A DNA stretch of 64,000 bases from Streptomyces naganishii JCM 4654 (GCF_014650575.1 NZ_BMVF01000026.1:1-64000); one strand, 5' to 3'. Shown: positions 8,346 through 17,716, numbered from the stretch's first letter. The notes: generated by a model not told the origin, from the letters alone. A program made the numbers and translations.

Positions 8346-9248
8346 ATGTCCGAACCGACCGGTGCCGCCCGCCGTCGCGGGCCCTTCAAGGTCGGGGACC
8401 AGGTACAGCTGACCGACCCCAAGGGCCGCCACTACACGTTCACGCTCGAAGCCGGGAAGAACTTCCACACCCACAAGGGGTCCTTCCCGCACGACGAACT
8501 GATCGGCGCACCCGAGGGCAGCGTTGTCCGCACCACCGGCAACGTCGCCTACCTCGCGCTGCGTCCCCTGCTCCCCGACTACGTCCTGTCCATGCCCCGC
8601 GGGGCAGCCGTCGTCTACCCCAAGGACGCGGGGCACATCCTGGCCTTCGCCGACATCTTCCCCGGCGCACGCGTCGTGGAGGCCGGCGTGGGCTCCGGCT
8701 CGCTCAGCAGCTTCCTGCTGCGGGCCATCGGCGACCAGGGCATGCTGCACAGCTACGAGCGCCGCGCCGACTTCGCCGAGATCGCCCAGGCGAACGTGGA
8801 GCGCTACTTCGGCGGCCCGCACCCCGCCTGGCAGCTCACCGTGGGCGACCTCCAGGACAACCTGTCCGACACGGACGTCGACCGCGTCATCCTCGACATG
8901 CTGGCCCCCTGGGAGTGCCTGGAGGCCGTCTCCAAGGCGCTCGTGCCCGGCGGCATCCTGTGCTGCTACGTCGCCACCACCACCCAACTCGCGCGGACCG
9001 TGGAGTCCATCCGTGAGATCGGCTGCTTCAACGAGCCGACCTCCTGGGAGACGATGATCCGCAACTGGCACGTCGAGGGCCTGGCCGTCCGCCCCGACCA
9101 CCGCATGATCGGGCACACCGGCTTCCTGCTCACCGCGCGCCGCCTCGCGGACGGCGTCGAGCCGCCCATGCGCCGCCGCCGCCCCGCCAAGGGCGCCTAC
9201 GGCGAGGACTACGAGGGTCCCAACGCCGACGGAGGAGCCGGCCGCTGA
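8346..9248 (+). CDS. trmI: tRNA (adenine-58-N1)-methyltransferase TrmI
   Basis: TrmI methylates N1 of A58 in the T-loop of tRNAs as a homotetramer using S-adenosylmethionine. The 300-residue chain has the N-terminal beta domain (1-90), then the Rossmann SAM-binding motif VVEAGVGSGSLSS (~112-124), the DNLSDTDVDRVILDM active-site region and the usual C-terminal RPDHRMIGHTGFL. Length matches bacterial and archaeal TrmI. In actinobacteria it often lies just upstream of arc, as here. ATG at 8346 was chosen as the first start giving family length. A strong terminator follows. Confidence 0.95.
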   Translation: MSEPTGAARRRGPFKVGDQVQLTDPKGRHYTFTLEAGKNFHTHKGSFPHDELIGAPEGSVVRTTGNVAYLALRPLLPDYVLSMPRGAAVVYPKDAGHILAFADIFPGARVVEAGVGSGSLSSFLLRAIGDQGMLHSYERRADFAEIAQANVERYFGGPHPAWQLTVGDLQDNLSDTDVDRVILDMLAPWECLEAVSKALVPGGILCCYVATTTQLARTVESIREIGCFNEPTSWETMIRNWHVEGLAVRPDHRMIGHTGFLLTARRLADGVEPPMRRRRPAKGAYGEDYEGPNADGGAGR

Positions 9249-9273
9249 CGCGGCCCGTCGCCGCACCAACGAA

Positions 9274-9327
9274 CGGGCGCCGTGGCGCAGTTCCCGCACC
9301 GAGCCGGGAACTGCGCCACGGCGCCCG
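9274..9327 (+). terminator. Perfect 23-bp terminator hairpin after trmI
   Basis: Bases 9274-9296 pair without a mismatch to 9305-9327 around an 8-nt loop. It begins 26 bp after the trmI stop. There is no U-run, as is common in Streptomyces terminators. Confidence 0.88.
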
Positions 9328-9513
9328 CGCATTGACCCCGCACCAGGCCCGCACCAGGCCCGCGCCGCGCCCGCACCACGTACCCGCCCGCATCCCGCGC
9401 GGACGCGCGACGGCGAACCCGCGCGGGTACCCGCCCCACCGTTCCCCCGCACTGTGACGTGTGGCACGATGCTGGCCACCCCACCGGCACAGCCCTCACG
9501 GGAGACACTCCTA

Positions 9514-10095
9514 GTGCAGCACTCCGCCGTCCCGGAACTGGCACACACGCACACCCGGCCCATCCACTGGGTGGCCACCGCCGCCGCCGTGGCCGGCGTG
9601 ATCGCACTCTCCCCGCTGCTCCAGCCCGGCTCGGCCACCGCAGCCCAGTCGGCGGGCGGCCCGGCGCCGAAGCCCGCCCGGGCCGCCGCGGCACCCCCGA
9701 GCACCACCGGCGTGACGTTTCCCGTGCAGTGCGGCCCGCTCAAGCCCGTCGTCGTGAAGAAGGCCTCCGGGGACCTCGACGGCGACGGCCGCCCCGAGAC
9801 CGTCGCCGTGGTGCACTGCGACGGCTCCATGGGCACCCCGCCCGACGGCGTCTACGTCCTCACCGGGGCCGCCGGCGCCACGACCCCGCGCGTGGTCGCC
9901 ACTCTCGTCGCGCCCAAGGACCGGTACACCGTCACGGACTTCGCGGTGCGCGACGGCGCGGTCACAGCCACCCTGCTCGGCTACTCCTCGTCCGACGTGC
10001 CCAATTGCTGCCCCGACCTCAAAGAGGGCGTGAAGTGGCAGTGGCGCAACGGCGCGTTCGTCCGCTCCACGCCCGGCCGGGCGCGCGGCGTGTGA
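9514..10095 (+). CDS. Small exported or membrane-anchored protein of unknown function
   Basis: This 193-residue protein has an N-terminal hydrophobic segment (~residues 18-40, WVATAAAVAGVIALSPLL), then a short Ala/Pro linker and a ~120-residue extracytoplasmic domain. That domain carries DLDGDGRPE, a calcium-loop or FG-GAP-like motif, and cysteines at CGP, HCDG and CC that could form disulfides. The GTG start at 9514 has GGGAGA about 9 nt upstream. I do not recognise a named family. It sits between the trmI terminator and the end of the ferredoxin gene, which it faces. Confidence 0.7.
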   Translation: MQHSAVPELAHTHTRPIHWVATAAAVAGVIALSPLLQPGSATAAQSAGGPAPKPARAAAAPPSTTGVTFPVQCGPLKPVVVKKASGDLDGDGRPETVAVVHCDGSMGTPPDGVYVLTGAAGATTPRVVATLVAPKDRYTVTDFAVRDGAVTATLLGYSSSDVPNCCPDLKEGVKWQWRNGAFVRSTPGRARGV

Positions 10096-10217
10096 CCCCA
10101 CGCCCCACGGCCCCGCGGCACCTCACCACAATTCGCCCCGCCTCGTCGGAGCCCACCGCCCGCCGGAGCGGCGCCCTGTGAGAAATCAGACAGCGGTCAC
10201 CACCAGCACGCACGCGG

Positions 10218-10523
10218 TCACGACGCGTCAGGTCCGTACACCTCGACCTTGTCCGAGACGCGCCGTACATGGATGCACTCGCCGGGGCACTCCTTCGCCG
10301 AGTCGGCCACGTCCGTGAGAAGCGGCAGCGGCACGGGCGTTGTGGCCCCCTTGGCCTGCAACAGCTCGTCGTCCGCGCCCTTCACGTAGGCCAGGCCGTC
10401 GATGTCCAGCTCGAACACCTCCGCCGCGTACTGCGCGCAGATGCCGTCGCCGGTGCACAGGTCCTGGTCGATCCAGACCTCCAGTGCCTCGCCACCGTCC
10501 GAGGTCCGCTGCTGCACGTTCAT
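10218..10523 (-). CDS. Single-cluster ferredoxin
   Basis: This 101-residue ferredoxin has the compact actinobacterial layout: CTGDGICAQYAAEVF (Cys23, Cys29) and ECPGECI (Cys79, Cys83). The residue at the fourth canonical position is Asp26 rather than Cys, which fits a 3Fe-4S centre like those serving P450s. Asp at this place can also allow 4Fe-4S assembly. It is divergent from arc with 243 bp between the starts, an arrangement repeated in other actinomycetes. The ATG at 10523 has AGGAG unusually close (2-3 nt), yet no other in-frame start is nearby. Its redox partner is not visible in this window unless it is the conservon P450. Confidence 0.9.
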   Translation of the reverse strand: MNVQQRTSDGGEALEVWIDQDLCTGDGICAQYAAEVFELDIDGLAYVKGADDELLQAKGATTPVPLPLLTDVADSAKECPGECIHVRRVSDKVEVYGPDAS

Positions 10524-10699
10524 CTCTCCTGCCGTGTACGTCGAGCCGTACGGGGAATCAGGCCAGCTCTGACGGGTGTTGAACGTCTCGACCCTACCTC
10601 CGGCGGCTTTCCAATCATGTTCGGTGGGTATTCCCCTGGCGTGAGGGAGAGCGCAAGGGTGAAGATCGGACACACCCCGACAGACTTTGTGATCTAGGG

Positions 10700-10728
10700 G
10701 TTTCAATCGACACCCGCCCAGGTAGGGT
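10700..10728 (+). promoter_or_regulatory. Candidate arc promoter
   Basis: GTTTCA (10700-10705), a 17-bp spacer and TAGGGT (10723-10728) lie 39 bp before the arc start. The -10 fits the Streptomyces housekeeping TAGRRT pattern; the -35 is weak. The same GTTTCA-N17 spacing recurs before pafA. Confidence 0.5.
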
Positions 10729-10766
10729 CTGGAAGCGTCCAGCTCCCCTTGGAGGAGGTGAGGACC

Positions 10767-12533
10767 GTGGCAGCCCACGACGACGACATGAACCGCGGCA
10801 TCCGCCCGGGACGAGGGTCCGAGGACCCGTCCGGGCAGATCGCCTACCTTGAGCAGGAGATCGCCGTCCTGCGACGCAAGCTCGCCGACTCTCCGCGACA
10901 CACGAGGATTCTCGAAGAGCGGATCGTCGAGCTGCAGACCAACCTGGCCGGCGTGTCCGCGCAGAACGAGCGGCTGGCGAACACGCTCCGCGAGGCGCGC
11001 GACCAGATCGTGGCCCTCAAGGAGGAGGTCGACCGGCTCGCCCAGCCTCCGGCCGGCTTCGGCGTCTTCCTTCAGGCCAACGAGGACGGCACGGCGGACA
11101 TCTTCACCGGCGGCCGCAAGCTGAGGGTGAACGTCAGCCCGAGCGTCGAGCTCGACGACCTCCGCCGTGGCCAGGAAGTGATGCTCAACGAAGCGCTCAA
11201 CGTGGTCGAGGCCATGGAGTTCGAGCGCGTCGGCGACATCGTGACCCTCAAGGAGATCCTCGAGGACGGCGAGCGGGCCCTGGTGCTCGGGCACACCGAC
11301 GAGGAGCGGGTGGTGCGGCTCGCCGAGCCGCTGCTGGACGTCACCATCCGCGCCGGCGACGCCCTCCTGCTGGAGCCCCGCTCCGGGTACGTCTACGAGG
11401 TCGTGCCCAAGAGCGAGGTCGAGGAGCTCGTCCTCGAAGAGGTCCCCGACATCGGCTACGAGCAGATCGGCGGCCTCGGCAACCAGATCGAGGCCATCCG
11501 CGACGCGGTCGAGCTGCCGTACCTCTACCCGGACCTGTTCAAGGAGCACGAACTGCGTCCGCCCAAGGGCGTCCTGCTCTACGGGCCCCCCGGATGCGGC
11601 AAGACGCTCATCGCCAAGGCGGTGGCCAACTCTCTGGCCAAGAAGGTCGCCGAGGTGACCGGCCAGGCCGCCGGCAAGAGCTTCTTCCTCAACATCAAGG
11701 GCCCCGAGCTGCTGAACAAGTACGTCGGCGAGACCGAGCGGCAGATCCGCCTGGTCTTCCAGCGGGCCAGGGAGAAGGCATCCGAGGGCACCCCCGTCAT
11801 CGTCTTCTTCGACGAGATGGAGTCCCTCTTCCGCACCCGCGGCTCCGGCGTCAGCTCGGACGTGGAGAACACCATCGTCCCGCAGCTGCTCGCCGAGATC
11901 GACGGCGTGGAGGGCCTGCAGAACGTGGTCGTGATCGGCGCCTCCAACCGCGAGGACATGATCGACCCGGCCATCCTGCGGCCCGGCCGGCTGGACGTGA
12001 AGATCAAGATCGAGCGTCCGGACGCCGAGGCGGCCAAGGACATCTTCGGCAAGTACCTCACCGAGCGGCTCCCGCTGCACGGCGACGACCTCGCCGAGCA
12101 CGGCGGCGACAAGGACTCGACGGTCCAGGGCATGATCCAGACCGCCGTCGAGCACATGTACGCCGAATCCGAGGAGAACCGCTTCCTGGAGGTCACCTAC
12201 GCCAACGGCGACAAGGAAGTCCTGTACTTCAAGGACTTCAACTCCGGCGCCATGATCGAGAACATCGTGGGCCGCGCCAAGAAGATGGCGATCAAGGACT
12301 TCCTCGAGAAGAACCAGAAGGGCCTTCGCGTCTCCCACCTGCTCCAGGCTTGCGTGGACGAGTTCAAGGAGAACGAGGACCTGCCCAACACCACCAACCC
12401 GGACGACTGGGCCCGGATCTCCGGAAAGAAGGGCGAGCGGATCGTCTACATCCGCACCCTCATCACCGGAAAGCAGGGCGCGGACACCGGACGCTCCATC
12501 GACACGGTGGCGAACACCGGTCAGTACCTGTAA
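10767..12533 (+). CDS. arc: Proteasome-associated AAA ATPase ARC/Mpa
   Basis: ARC forms the hexameric ring that binds Pup, unfolds pupylated proteins and threads them into the 20S core. The 588 residues comprise a coiled coil (~25-85) that captures Pup, two OB folds (~90-230), and one AAA domain with Walker A GPPGCGKT (273-280), Walker B VIVFFDE and the second region of homology around RPGRLD. The C-terminus ends TGQYL, the penultimate-tyrosine tail that docks on the alpha ring. GTG at 10767 is preceded by GGAGGAGGTGAGG and gives the known Streptomyces length. It heads the arc-dop-pup-prcBA gene set. Confidence 0.97.
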   Translation: MAAHDDDMNRGIRPGRGSEDPSGQIAYLEQEIAVLRRKLADSPRHTRILEERIVELQTNLAGVSAQNERLANTLREARDQIVALKEEVDRLAQPPAGFGVFLQANEDGTADIFTGGRKLRVNVSPSVELDDLRRGQEVMLNEALNVVEAMEFERVGDIVTLKEILEDGERALVLGHTDEERVVRLAEPLLDVTIRAGDALLLEPRSGYVYEVVPKSEVEELVLEEVPDIGYEQIGGLGNQIEAIRDAVELPYLYPDLFKEHELRPPKGVLLYGPPGCGKTLIAKAVANSLAKKVAEVTGQAAGKSFFLNIKGPELLNKYVGETERQIRLVFQRAREKASEGTPVIVFFDEMESLFRTRGSGVSSDVENTIVPQLLAEIDGVEGLQNVVVIGASNREDMIDPAILRPGRLDVKIKIERPDAEAAKDIFGKYLTERLPLHGDDLAEHGGDKDSTVQGMIQTAVEHMYAESEENRFLEVTYANGDKEVLYFKDFNSGAMIENIVGRAKKMAIKDFLEKNQKGLRVSHLLQACVDEFKENEDLPNTTNPDDWARISGKKGERIVYIRTLITGKQGADTGRSIDTVANTGQYL

Positions 12534-12541
12534 AAGCGGGG

Positions 12542-12584
12542 CGGCTGCGGGTGCCCTCAGCGGGTACCCGCAGCCGGCTGTTTT
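12542..12584 (+). terminator. Terminator after arc, with U-run
   Basis: A 15-bp stem (12542-12556 with 12562-12576, one mismatch) is followed by TTTT at 12581-12584. It starts 9 bp after the arc stop, so dop likely has its own promoter or depends on readthrough. Confidence 0.85.
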
Positions 12585-12767
12585 CCGGGGCCACCGCATG
12601 GAGCAGGCAATGACGCAAATGATCTCCCCACCAGCGCAAAGGCGTTCTAGGCTCTTTCGTACCGCCGGATCGCGCAGTGCGGGGACGGGCACCGCACAGG
12701 CACCTGCGTCCCAGCGGTACTTGAGCGGCGCCCACGACCGAGGCCGCCGCCGGGCAAGGAGGGCCGC

Positions 12768-14279
12768 ATGACCGTACGGCGAGTAATGGGCATCGAGACC
12801 GAGTACGGGATCTCCGTCCCCGGCCACCCCAACGCCAATGCCATGCTCACCTCGTCCCAGATCGTCAACGCCTACGCGGCGGCGATGCACCGGGCCCGCC
12901 GGGCCCGCTGGGACTTCGAGGAGGAGAACCCGCTCCGGGACGCCCGAGGCTTCGACCTCGCCCGCGAGGCCGCCGACTCCAGCCAGCTCACCGACGAGGA
13001 CATCGGCCTGGCCAACGTCATCCTCACCAACGGCGCACGGCTCTACGTCGACCACGCCCACCCCGAGTACAGCGCCCCCGAGGTCACCAACCCCCGCGAC
13101 GCCGTCCTGTGGGACAAGGCCGGCGAGCGGATCATGGCCGAGGCCGCCGAACGGGCCGCCCAGCTGCCCGGCGCGCAGCCGATCCACCTGTACAAGAACA
13201 ACACCGACAACAAGGGCGCCAGCTACGGCACGCACGAGAACTACCTGATGAAGCGGGAGACCGCCTTCTCGGACATCGTGCGCCACCTCACGCCCTTCTT
13301 CGTCTCCCGCCAGGTCTTCGCCGGCGCCGGCCGCGTCGGCATCGGCCAGGACGGCCACGAGCACGGCTTCCAGCTCAGCCAGCGCGCCGACTACTTCGAG
13401 GTCGAGGTCGGGCTGGAGACCACGCTCAAGCGCCCCATCATCAACACCCGCGACGAACCGCACGCCGACGCCGAGAAGTACCGCCGGCTGCACGTGATCA
13501 TCGGGGACGCCAACCTCTCCGAGATCTCCACCTACCTCAAGCTGGGCACCACGGCCCTGGTCCTGTCCATGATCGAGGACGGCTTCATCGCCGTCGACCT
13601 GGCCGTCGACCAGCCCGTGCGCACCCTGCACCAGGTCTCGCACGACCCCACGCTCAAGCGCCTGGTCACGCTGCGCAGCGGCCGCACACTCACCGCGGTG
13701 CAGCTCCAGATGGAGTACTTCGAGCTGTCGCGCAAGTACGTCGAGGAGCGCTTCGGCGCCGACGCCGACGAGCAGACCAAGGACGTCCTGGCCCGCTGGG
13801 AGGACACCCTCAACCGCCTGGAGAACGACCCGATGAGCCTGTCCGGCGAGCTGGACTGGGTCGCCAAGCGCGAGCTCATGGAGGGCTACCGGCGCCGTGA
13901 CGGCCTGGACTGGGACGCGGCCCGGCTGCACCTGGTCGACCTCCAGTACTCCGACGTGCGCCCCGACAAGGGCCTCTACAACCGTCTGGCGGCCCGCGGG
14001 CGGATCAAGCGCCTCCTGGACGAGTCCGAGGTCGACACGGCGCGTACGAAGCCGCCGGAGGACACCCGCGCCTACTTCCGCGGCCGCTGCCTGGAGCAGT
14101 ACGCCGACGACGTGGCCGCGGCCTCCTGGGACTCGGTGATCTTCGACCTGCCGGGCCGTGACTCGCTCCAGCGGGTCCCAACCCTGGAACCGCTTCGCGG
14201 AACGCGTAATCACGTCAAGGAGCTCCTGGACCGCTGCCGTACGGCCGAGGACCTGGTCAGGGTCCTGTCCGGCGGCTGA
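12768..14279 (+). CDS. dop: Depupylase/deamidase Dop
   Basis: Dop hydrolyses the isopeptide bond between Pup and target lysines and, where Pup ends in Gln, deamidates it. It shares the carboxylate-amine ligase fold with PafA. The 503 residues begin MGIETEYG with the metal-binding Glu10, carry the catalytic Asp95 in [14 protein letters not shown], and contain the Dop-specific insertion loop around residues 43-62 that PafA lacks. The nucleotide and Pup-groove motif [20 protein letters not shown] is shared with PafA. ATG at 12768 follows AAGGAGG. In this genome pup already encodes Glu, so depupylation is probably its only needed activity. Confidence 0.97.
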   Translation: MTVRRVMGIETEYGISVPGHPNANAMLTSSQIVNAYAAAMHRARRARWDFEEENPLRDARGFDLAREAADSSQLTDEDIGLANVILTNGARLYVDHAHPEYSAPEVTNPRDAVLWDKAGERIMAEAAERAAQLPGAQPIHLYKNNTDNKGASYGTHENYLMKRETAFSDIVRHLTPFFVSRQVFAGAGRVGIGQDGHEHGFQLSQRADYFEVEVGLETTLKRPIINTRDEPHADAEKYRRLHVIIGDANLSEISTYLKLGTTALVLSMIEDGFIAVDLAVDQPVRTLHQVSHDPTLKRLVTLRSGRTLTAVQLQMEYFELSRKYVEERFGADADEQTKDVLARWEDTLNRLENDPMSLSGELDWVAKRELMEGYRRRDGLDWDAARLHLVDLQYSDVRPDKGLYNRLAARGRIKRLLDESEVDTARTKPPEDTRAYFRGRCLEQYADDVAAASWDSVIFDLPGRDSLQRVPTLEPLRGTRNHVKELLDRCRTAEDLVRVLSGG

Positions 14280-14301
14280 GTGGGTACCCGGGGCGAGCAG
14301 G

Positions 14302-14329
14302 CCGGACGGGGTGAAATCCCGGCGTCCGG
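14302..14329 (+). terminator. Hairpin between dop and pup
   Basis: CCGGACG (14302-14308) pairs with CGTCCGG (14323-14329), and an inner GGG/CCC extends the stem. It begins 22 bp after the dop stop. A TAGGGT at 14392-14397 and tandem CCGATCG copies (14408-14414, 14416-14422) follow before pup, so pup may have its own promoter. Confidence 0.55.
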
Positions 14330-14467
14330 GAATCATCGAGGTGGGCCTCGTACGTTGGAGAAACTGCGGGGCCGATGTCGGACCCGGCTTGTAGGGTCTG
14401 ATCATCACCGATCGACCGATCGGCCGTAATGCCGACCATGTCGGGCGAACTGAGCGGGGTGAGGGTT

Positions 14468-14686
14468 ATGGCAACGAAGGACACCGGCGGCGGACAGCAG
14501 AAGGCCACGCGGTCCTCCGAGGAGGTCGAGGAGCAGGCCCAGGACGCACAGGCCTCGGACGACCTCAAGGAACGCCACGAGAAGCTGAGCGACGACGTGG
14601 ACGACGTCCTGGACGAGATCGACGACGTCCTGGAGTCCAACGCCGAGGACTTCGTGCGCTCCTTCGTGCAAAAGGGCGGCGAGTAA
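14468..14686 (+). CDS. pup: Prokaryotic ubiquitin-like protein Pup
   Basis: Pup is the 72-residue, intrinsically disordered tag that PafA joins through its C-terminal glutamate to target lysines. The sequence is rich in Gln, Asp and Glu. A central helix-forming region (~residues 22-52, containing KLSDDVDDVLDEIDDVLE) binds the ARC coiled coil, and the C-terminus is VQKGGE. Because the last codon is GAG, no deamidation is needed. ATG at 14468 follows GGTGAGGG and gives the standard length; the longer frame opening at 14429 lacks support. Pup lies between dop and prcB. Confidence 0.97.
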   Translation: MATKDTGGGQQKATRSSEEVEEQAQDAQASDDLKERHEKLSDDVDDVLDEIDDVLESNAEDFVRSFVQKGGE

Positions 14687-14697
14687 CGCCCGGCGCC

Positions 14698-14740
14698 CGT
14701 CCCGGCGCGGGCCCGCGGCGAGCGGGTCGGCGCCGGGACG
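14698..14740 (+). terminator. Two-tier hairpin between pup and prcB
   Basis: CGTCCCGGCGC (14698-14708) pairs with 14730-14740, and an inner CCCGC/GCGGG stem (14712-14716 with 14722-14726) fills the loop. It starts 12 bp after the pup stop. It may partly uncouple the abundant pup message from prcBA. Confidence 0.6.
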
Positions 14741-14836
14741 GATGACCGGCGCCGGTACGGGTATGGTCCGTGCACGGATTTGATGATCGGCTCGGCCGTT
14801 CCCGGCGGGGCCGCAGCCTTACGTGGAAGGAATCGC

Positions 14837-15682
14837 GTGGAACCCAACCCTCGTAGCACCGGGCGTCTGCCGGCTGCCTTCCTGACGCCCGGGTCCTCCT
14901 CCTTCATGGACTTCCTCTCCGAGCACCAGCCGGAGCTGCTGCCCGGCAGGCGGCAGCTGCCGCCGGTCCAGGGCGTGATCGAGGCGCCGCACGGGACGAC
15001 CATCGTGGCCGCCACGTTCCCGGGGGGCGTCGTGCTGGCCGGCGACCGGCGGGCCACCATGGGGAACGTCATCGCGCAGCGGGACATCGAGAAGGTGTTC
15101 CCGGCGGACGAGTACTCGGCCGTCGGAATCGCCGGCACCGCGGGCCTCGCGGTGGAGATGGTCAAGCTGTTCCAGCTCGAACTGGAGCACTTCGAGAAGG
15201 TCGAGGGGGCGCAGCTCTCGCTCGAGGGCAAGGCGAACCGGCTGTCGACCATGATCCGTTCCAATCTGGGGATGGCCATGCAGGGCCTGGCCGTGGTGCC
15301 CCTCTTCGCGGGCTACGACCTCGACCGCGACAAGGGCCGCATCTTCTCCTACGACGTGACGGGCGGCCGCTCCGAGGAGCACGGCTACGCGGCGACGGGC
15401 TCCGGCTCGATCTTCGCGCGCGGCGCCATGAAGAAGCTCTTCCGCGAGGACCTGTCCGAGGCCGAGGCCACCACGCTGGTGGTCCAGGCGCTGTACGACG
15501 CGGCAGACGACGACTCGGCGACCGGCGGTCCCGATGTCGCCCGCCGGATCTATCCGATCGTCACCGTGATCACCGAGGACGGCTTCCGCCGGCTCACCGA
15601 GGACGAGTCCTCCGAGATCGCCCGGTCGGTGCTCCAGCGGCGCCTGGAGCAGCCTGACGGCCCGAGGGCCGCGCTGCTGTAG
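14837..15682 (+). CDS. prcB: 20S proteasome beta subunit PrcB
   Basis: PrcB forms the two inner catalytic rings of the 20S core. The 281-residue precursor has a 53-residue propeptide ending EAPHG, and autocleavage exposes Thr54 ([11 protein letters not shown]) as the N-terminal nucleophile. Conserved catalytic helpers include the Asp in GDRRAT and the Lys in IEKVFPAD, followed by GIAGTAG and the Asp-Ser region [12 protein letters not shown]. The GTG at 14837 follows GGAAGGA and gives the known Streptomyces length; a longer frame to 14780 is not needed. It lies 62 bp before prcA, so the two subunits are probably cotranscribed. Confidence 0.97.
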   Translation: MEPNPRSTGRLPAAFLTPGSSSFMDFLSEHQPELLPGRRQLPPVQGVIEAPHGTTIVAATFPGGVVLAGDRRATMGNVIAQRDIEKVFPADEYSAVGIAGTAGLAVEMVKLFQLELEHFEKVEGAQLSLEGKANRLSTMIRSNLGMAMQGLAVVPLFAGYDLDRDKGRIFSYDVTGGRSEEHGYAATGSGSIFARGAMKKLFREDLSEAEATTLVVQALYDAADDDSATGGPDVARRIYPIVTVITEDGFRRLTEDESSEIARSVLQRRLEQPDGPRAALL

Positions 15683-15744
15683 GGCCGGCGAGGGTCCGAG
15701 CCGAGGGTGATCGAGTGACTTCCACAGAAAGGGATGGATGACCG

Positions 15745-16500
15745 GTGTCGACGCCGTTCTACGTCTCACCCCAGCAGGCGATGGCGGACCGGGCGGAGTA
15801 CGCCCGCAAGGGCATCGCCCGCGGCCGCAGCCTGGTCGTGCTGCAGTACGCCGACGGGATCGTCTTCGTCGGTGAGAATCCGTCCCGCGCGCTGCACAAG
15901 TTCAGCGAGATCTACGACCGGATCGGCTTCGCCGCGGCCGGCAAGTACAACGAGTACGAGAACCTGCGCATCGGCGGCGTCCGCTACGCCGACCTGCGCG
16001 GCTACACCTACGACCGCGACGACGTGACCGCCCGCGGCCTGGCCAACGTCTACGCCCAGACGCTGGGCACGATCTTCTCCAGCGCGGCCGAGAAGCCGTA
16101 CGAGGTGGAGCTGGTGGTCGCCGAGGTGGGGGAGACCCCGGAGGGCGACCAGATCTACCGGCTGCCGCACGACGGCTCGATCGTGGACGAGCACGGCTCG
16201 GTCGCGGTCGGCGGCAACGCGGAGCAGATCAGTGGCTATCTCGACCAGCGGCACCGCGACGGCATGACGCTGGCCGAGGCGCTCAAGCTCGCCGTGCAGG
16301 CCCTGTCCCGCGACACCAACGGCAGCGAGCGGGAGATCCCCGCCGAGCGGCTGGAGGTGGCGGTCCTGGACCGTACGCGCCCGCAGCAGCGCAAGTTCCG
16401 GCGCATCGTCGGCCGTCAGCTCGCCCGCCTGCTGGAGGCGGACGGCGCGGCGACGGCGGCGGACGCGGACGCCGAGGCGGACGGCTCCGAGGAGGAGTAG
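15745..16500 (+). CDS. prcA: 20S proteasome alpha subunit PrcA
   Basis: PrcA forms the outer gating rings that dock ARC. The 251 residues start [22 protein letters not shown], the gate and H0 helix region typical of alpha subunits. The fold then continues through [46 protein letters not shown]. There is no N-terminal threonine nucleophile. The last ~25 residues are Ala/Asp/Glu-rich and probably disordered. The GTG at 15745 is preceded by AAAGGGATGG; a nearby ATG at 15734 is in another frame. A strong hairpin ends the operon 36 bp downstream. Confidence 0.97.
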   Translation: MSTPFYVSPQQAMADRAEYARKGIARGRSLVVLQYADGIVFVGENPSRALHKFSEIYDRIGFAAAGKYNEYENLRIGGVRYADLRGYTYDRDDVTARGLANVYAQTLGTIFSSAAEKPYEVELVVAEVGETPEGDQIYRLPHDGSIVDEHGSVAVGGNAEQISGYLDQRHRDGMTLAEALKLAVQALSRDTNGSEREIPAERLEVAVLDRTRPQQRKFRRIVGRQLARLLEADGAATAADADAEADGSEEE

Positions 16501-16535
16501 CCGGCAGGCCCACTCGCCCGTCACGCACGTGGTGC

Positions 16536-16566
16536 GCGCCCCGGCCGGATTCACCGGCCGGGGCGC
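16536..16566. terminator. Bidirectional terminator after prcA
   Basis: A perfect 13-bp stem (16536-16548 with 16554-16566, loop ATTCA) lies between the convergent prcA and LacI-type regulator genes, 8 bp from the latter's stop codon. Confidence 0.88.
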
Positions 16567-16574
16567 CACGCGTC

Positions 16575-17591
16575 TCAGGAGGCCCTGGGCGGCGCCGTGG
16601 AGCCCCGAACGACGAGTTCCACGGGGATGTCGCCGCCCTCGGGCGTACGGCCGTCCATGACCGCCAGCAGGGCCCGCATGCCGCGCTCGCCGAACAGCTC
16701 GGCGTCCAGCCGGACCGTGGTCAGCTCCGGGTCGATGGCCGTGGCCAGGGCCAGGTCGTCCAGGCCGGTGACGGACATGTCGTCGGGCACCCGCAGCCCG
16801 AGCCGGCGCAGTGCCTTGTAGGCGCCGGCGGCGAGTTTGTCGTCGTCGCAGACGAGCGCGGTGGGACGCGGCCCGGGCGCGGCGAGCGCGGCCTCGGTGG
16901 CGGCGCGGGCGTCCTCGATGGAGATGGGGGCCCGCGCGGTGCGGACCGAGCCGCCGGGCACCGCGCCCACGCGCGCGGACAGCTCCCGCGCCCGCACCTC
17001 GAAGGTCCAGGAGGGCACGTCCGCCGCCAGGTGCAGGAAGCGCCGGTGGCCGAGCCCGAGCAGGTGCCCGGCGACCTGGCGCACCCCGTCCGCGATGTCC
17101 AGGTTCACGGTGGCGGCGCCGAGGCTGCCCCCCGGGTCGCTGTCCAGCATGACCAGTGGCAGCGCCTCGCCGCGGATCGCGGTCAGCGCGTCGGCCGCCA
17201 TGGAGGAGGCGATGACGCCGTCCAGGGCCGCCTGGGCCGAGGCGAAGGGGTTCCTGGCGGGGCCTACGCCCTCGGGGGAGGGGTACAGGACGACGCCGAA
17301 GCCGTGCTCGGCGGCCACCCGCGCGGCGCCGGTGTAGACGCCGGCGAAGAACTCCGTGGTCAGCGCGGGCACGACGAGGAGGACCGTACGGGTGCGGCCG
17401 AGGCGCAGGTTGCGGGCGGCCAGGTTGGGCCGGTAGCCGAGTTCGAGGGCGGCCCGCCGTACCCGCTCCGCGGTCGCCTCGGCCACCCGGCCGCGCCACT
17501 TGTCGCCGAGGACGAGGGAGACGGCGGCCTGGGACACCCCGGCGGCCCGGGCGACGTCACGGCTCGTGGGGCGCGTGCTGGCTGGTGCCAC
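16575..17591 (-). CDS. LacI/GalR-family transcriptional regulator
   Basis: This 338-residue repressor has an N-terminal HTH (TSRDVARAAGVSQAAVSLVLGD, residues ~8-30), the hinge helix region ERVRRAALELGYRPN, and a periplasmic-binding-protein-like effector domain. The effector domain includes VIASS, the DSDPGG ligand region and VTGLDDLALATAIDPELTTVRLD. Most relatives sense sugars; the ligand here is unknown. The GTG at 17591 has AGGAG 10 nt upstream and starts the chain just before the HTH. It is divergent from an MFS transporter gene, the most likely target, and an inverted repeat lies between them. Confidence 0.92.
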   Translation of the reverse strand: MAPASTRPTSRDVARAAGVSQAAVSLVLGDKWRGRVAEATAERVRRAALELGYRPNLAARNLRLGRTRTVLLVVPALTTEFFAGVYTGAARVAAEHGFGVVLYPSPEGVGPARNPFASAQAALDGVIASSMAADALTAIRGEALPLVMLDSDPGGSLGAATVNLDIADGVRQVAGHLLGLGHRRFLHLAADVPSWTFEVRARELSARVGAVPGGSVRTARAPISIEDARAATEAALAAPGPRPTALVCDDDKLAAGAYKALRRLGLRVPDDMSVTGLDDLALATAIDPELTTVRLDAELFGERGMRALLAVMDGRTPEGGDIPVELVVRGSTAPPRAS

Positions 17592-17687
17592 CGTACGGCT
17601 GCTCCTCTTCGTCTCCTCGCCGGGCGGGCGCCGTCCGGCGACTGTGTCCGCCAGGTCGTACGCCTGGACTGCCGAACAGCGCACATG

Positions 17688-17716
17688 GTACGTATGACAG
17701 AGCACGTTATACGTAC
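17688..17716. promoter_or_regulatory. Inverted repeat, candidate LacI-type operator
   Basis: GTACGTAT (17688-17695) and ATACGTAC (17709-17716) form an inverted repeat with a 13-bp spacer. It sits 97 bp from the LacI gene start and 60 bp from the MFS start, in the only AT-richer part of the divergent spacer. Confidence 0.5.
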
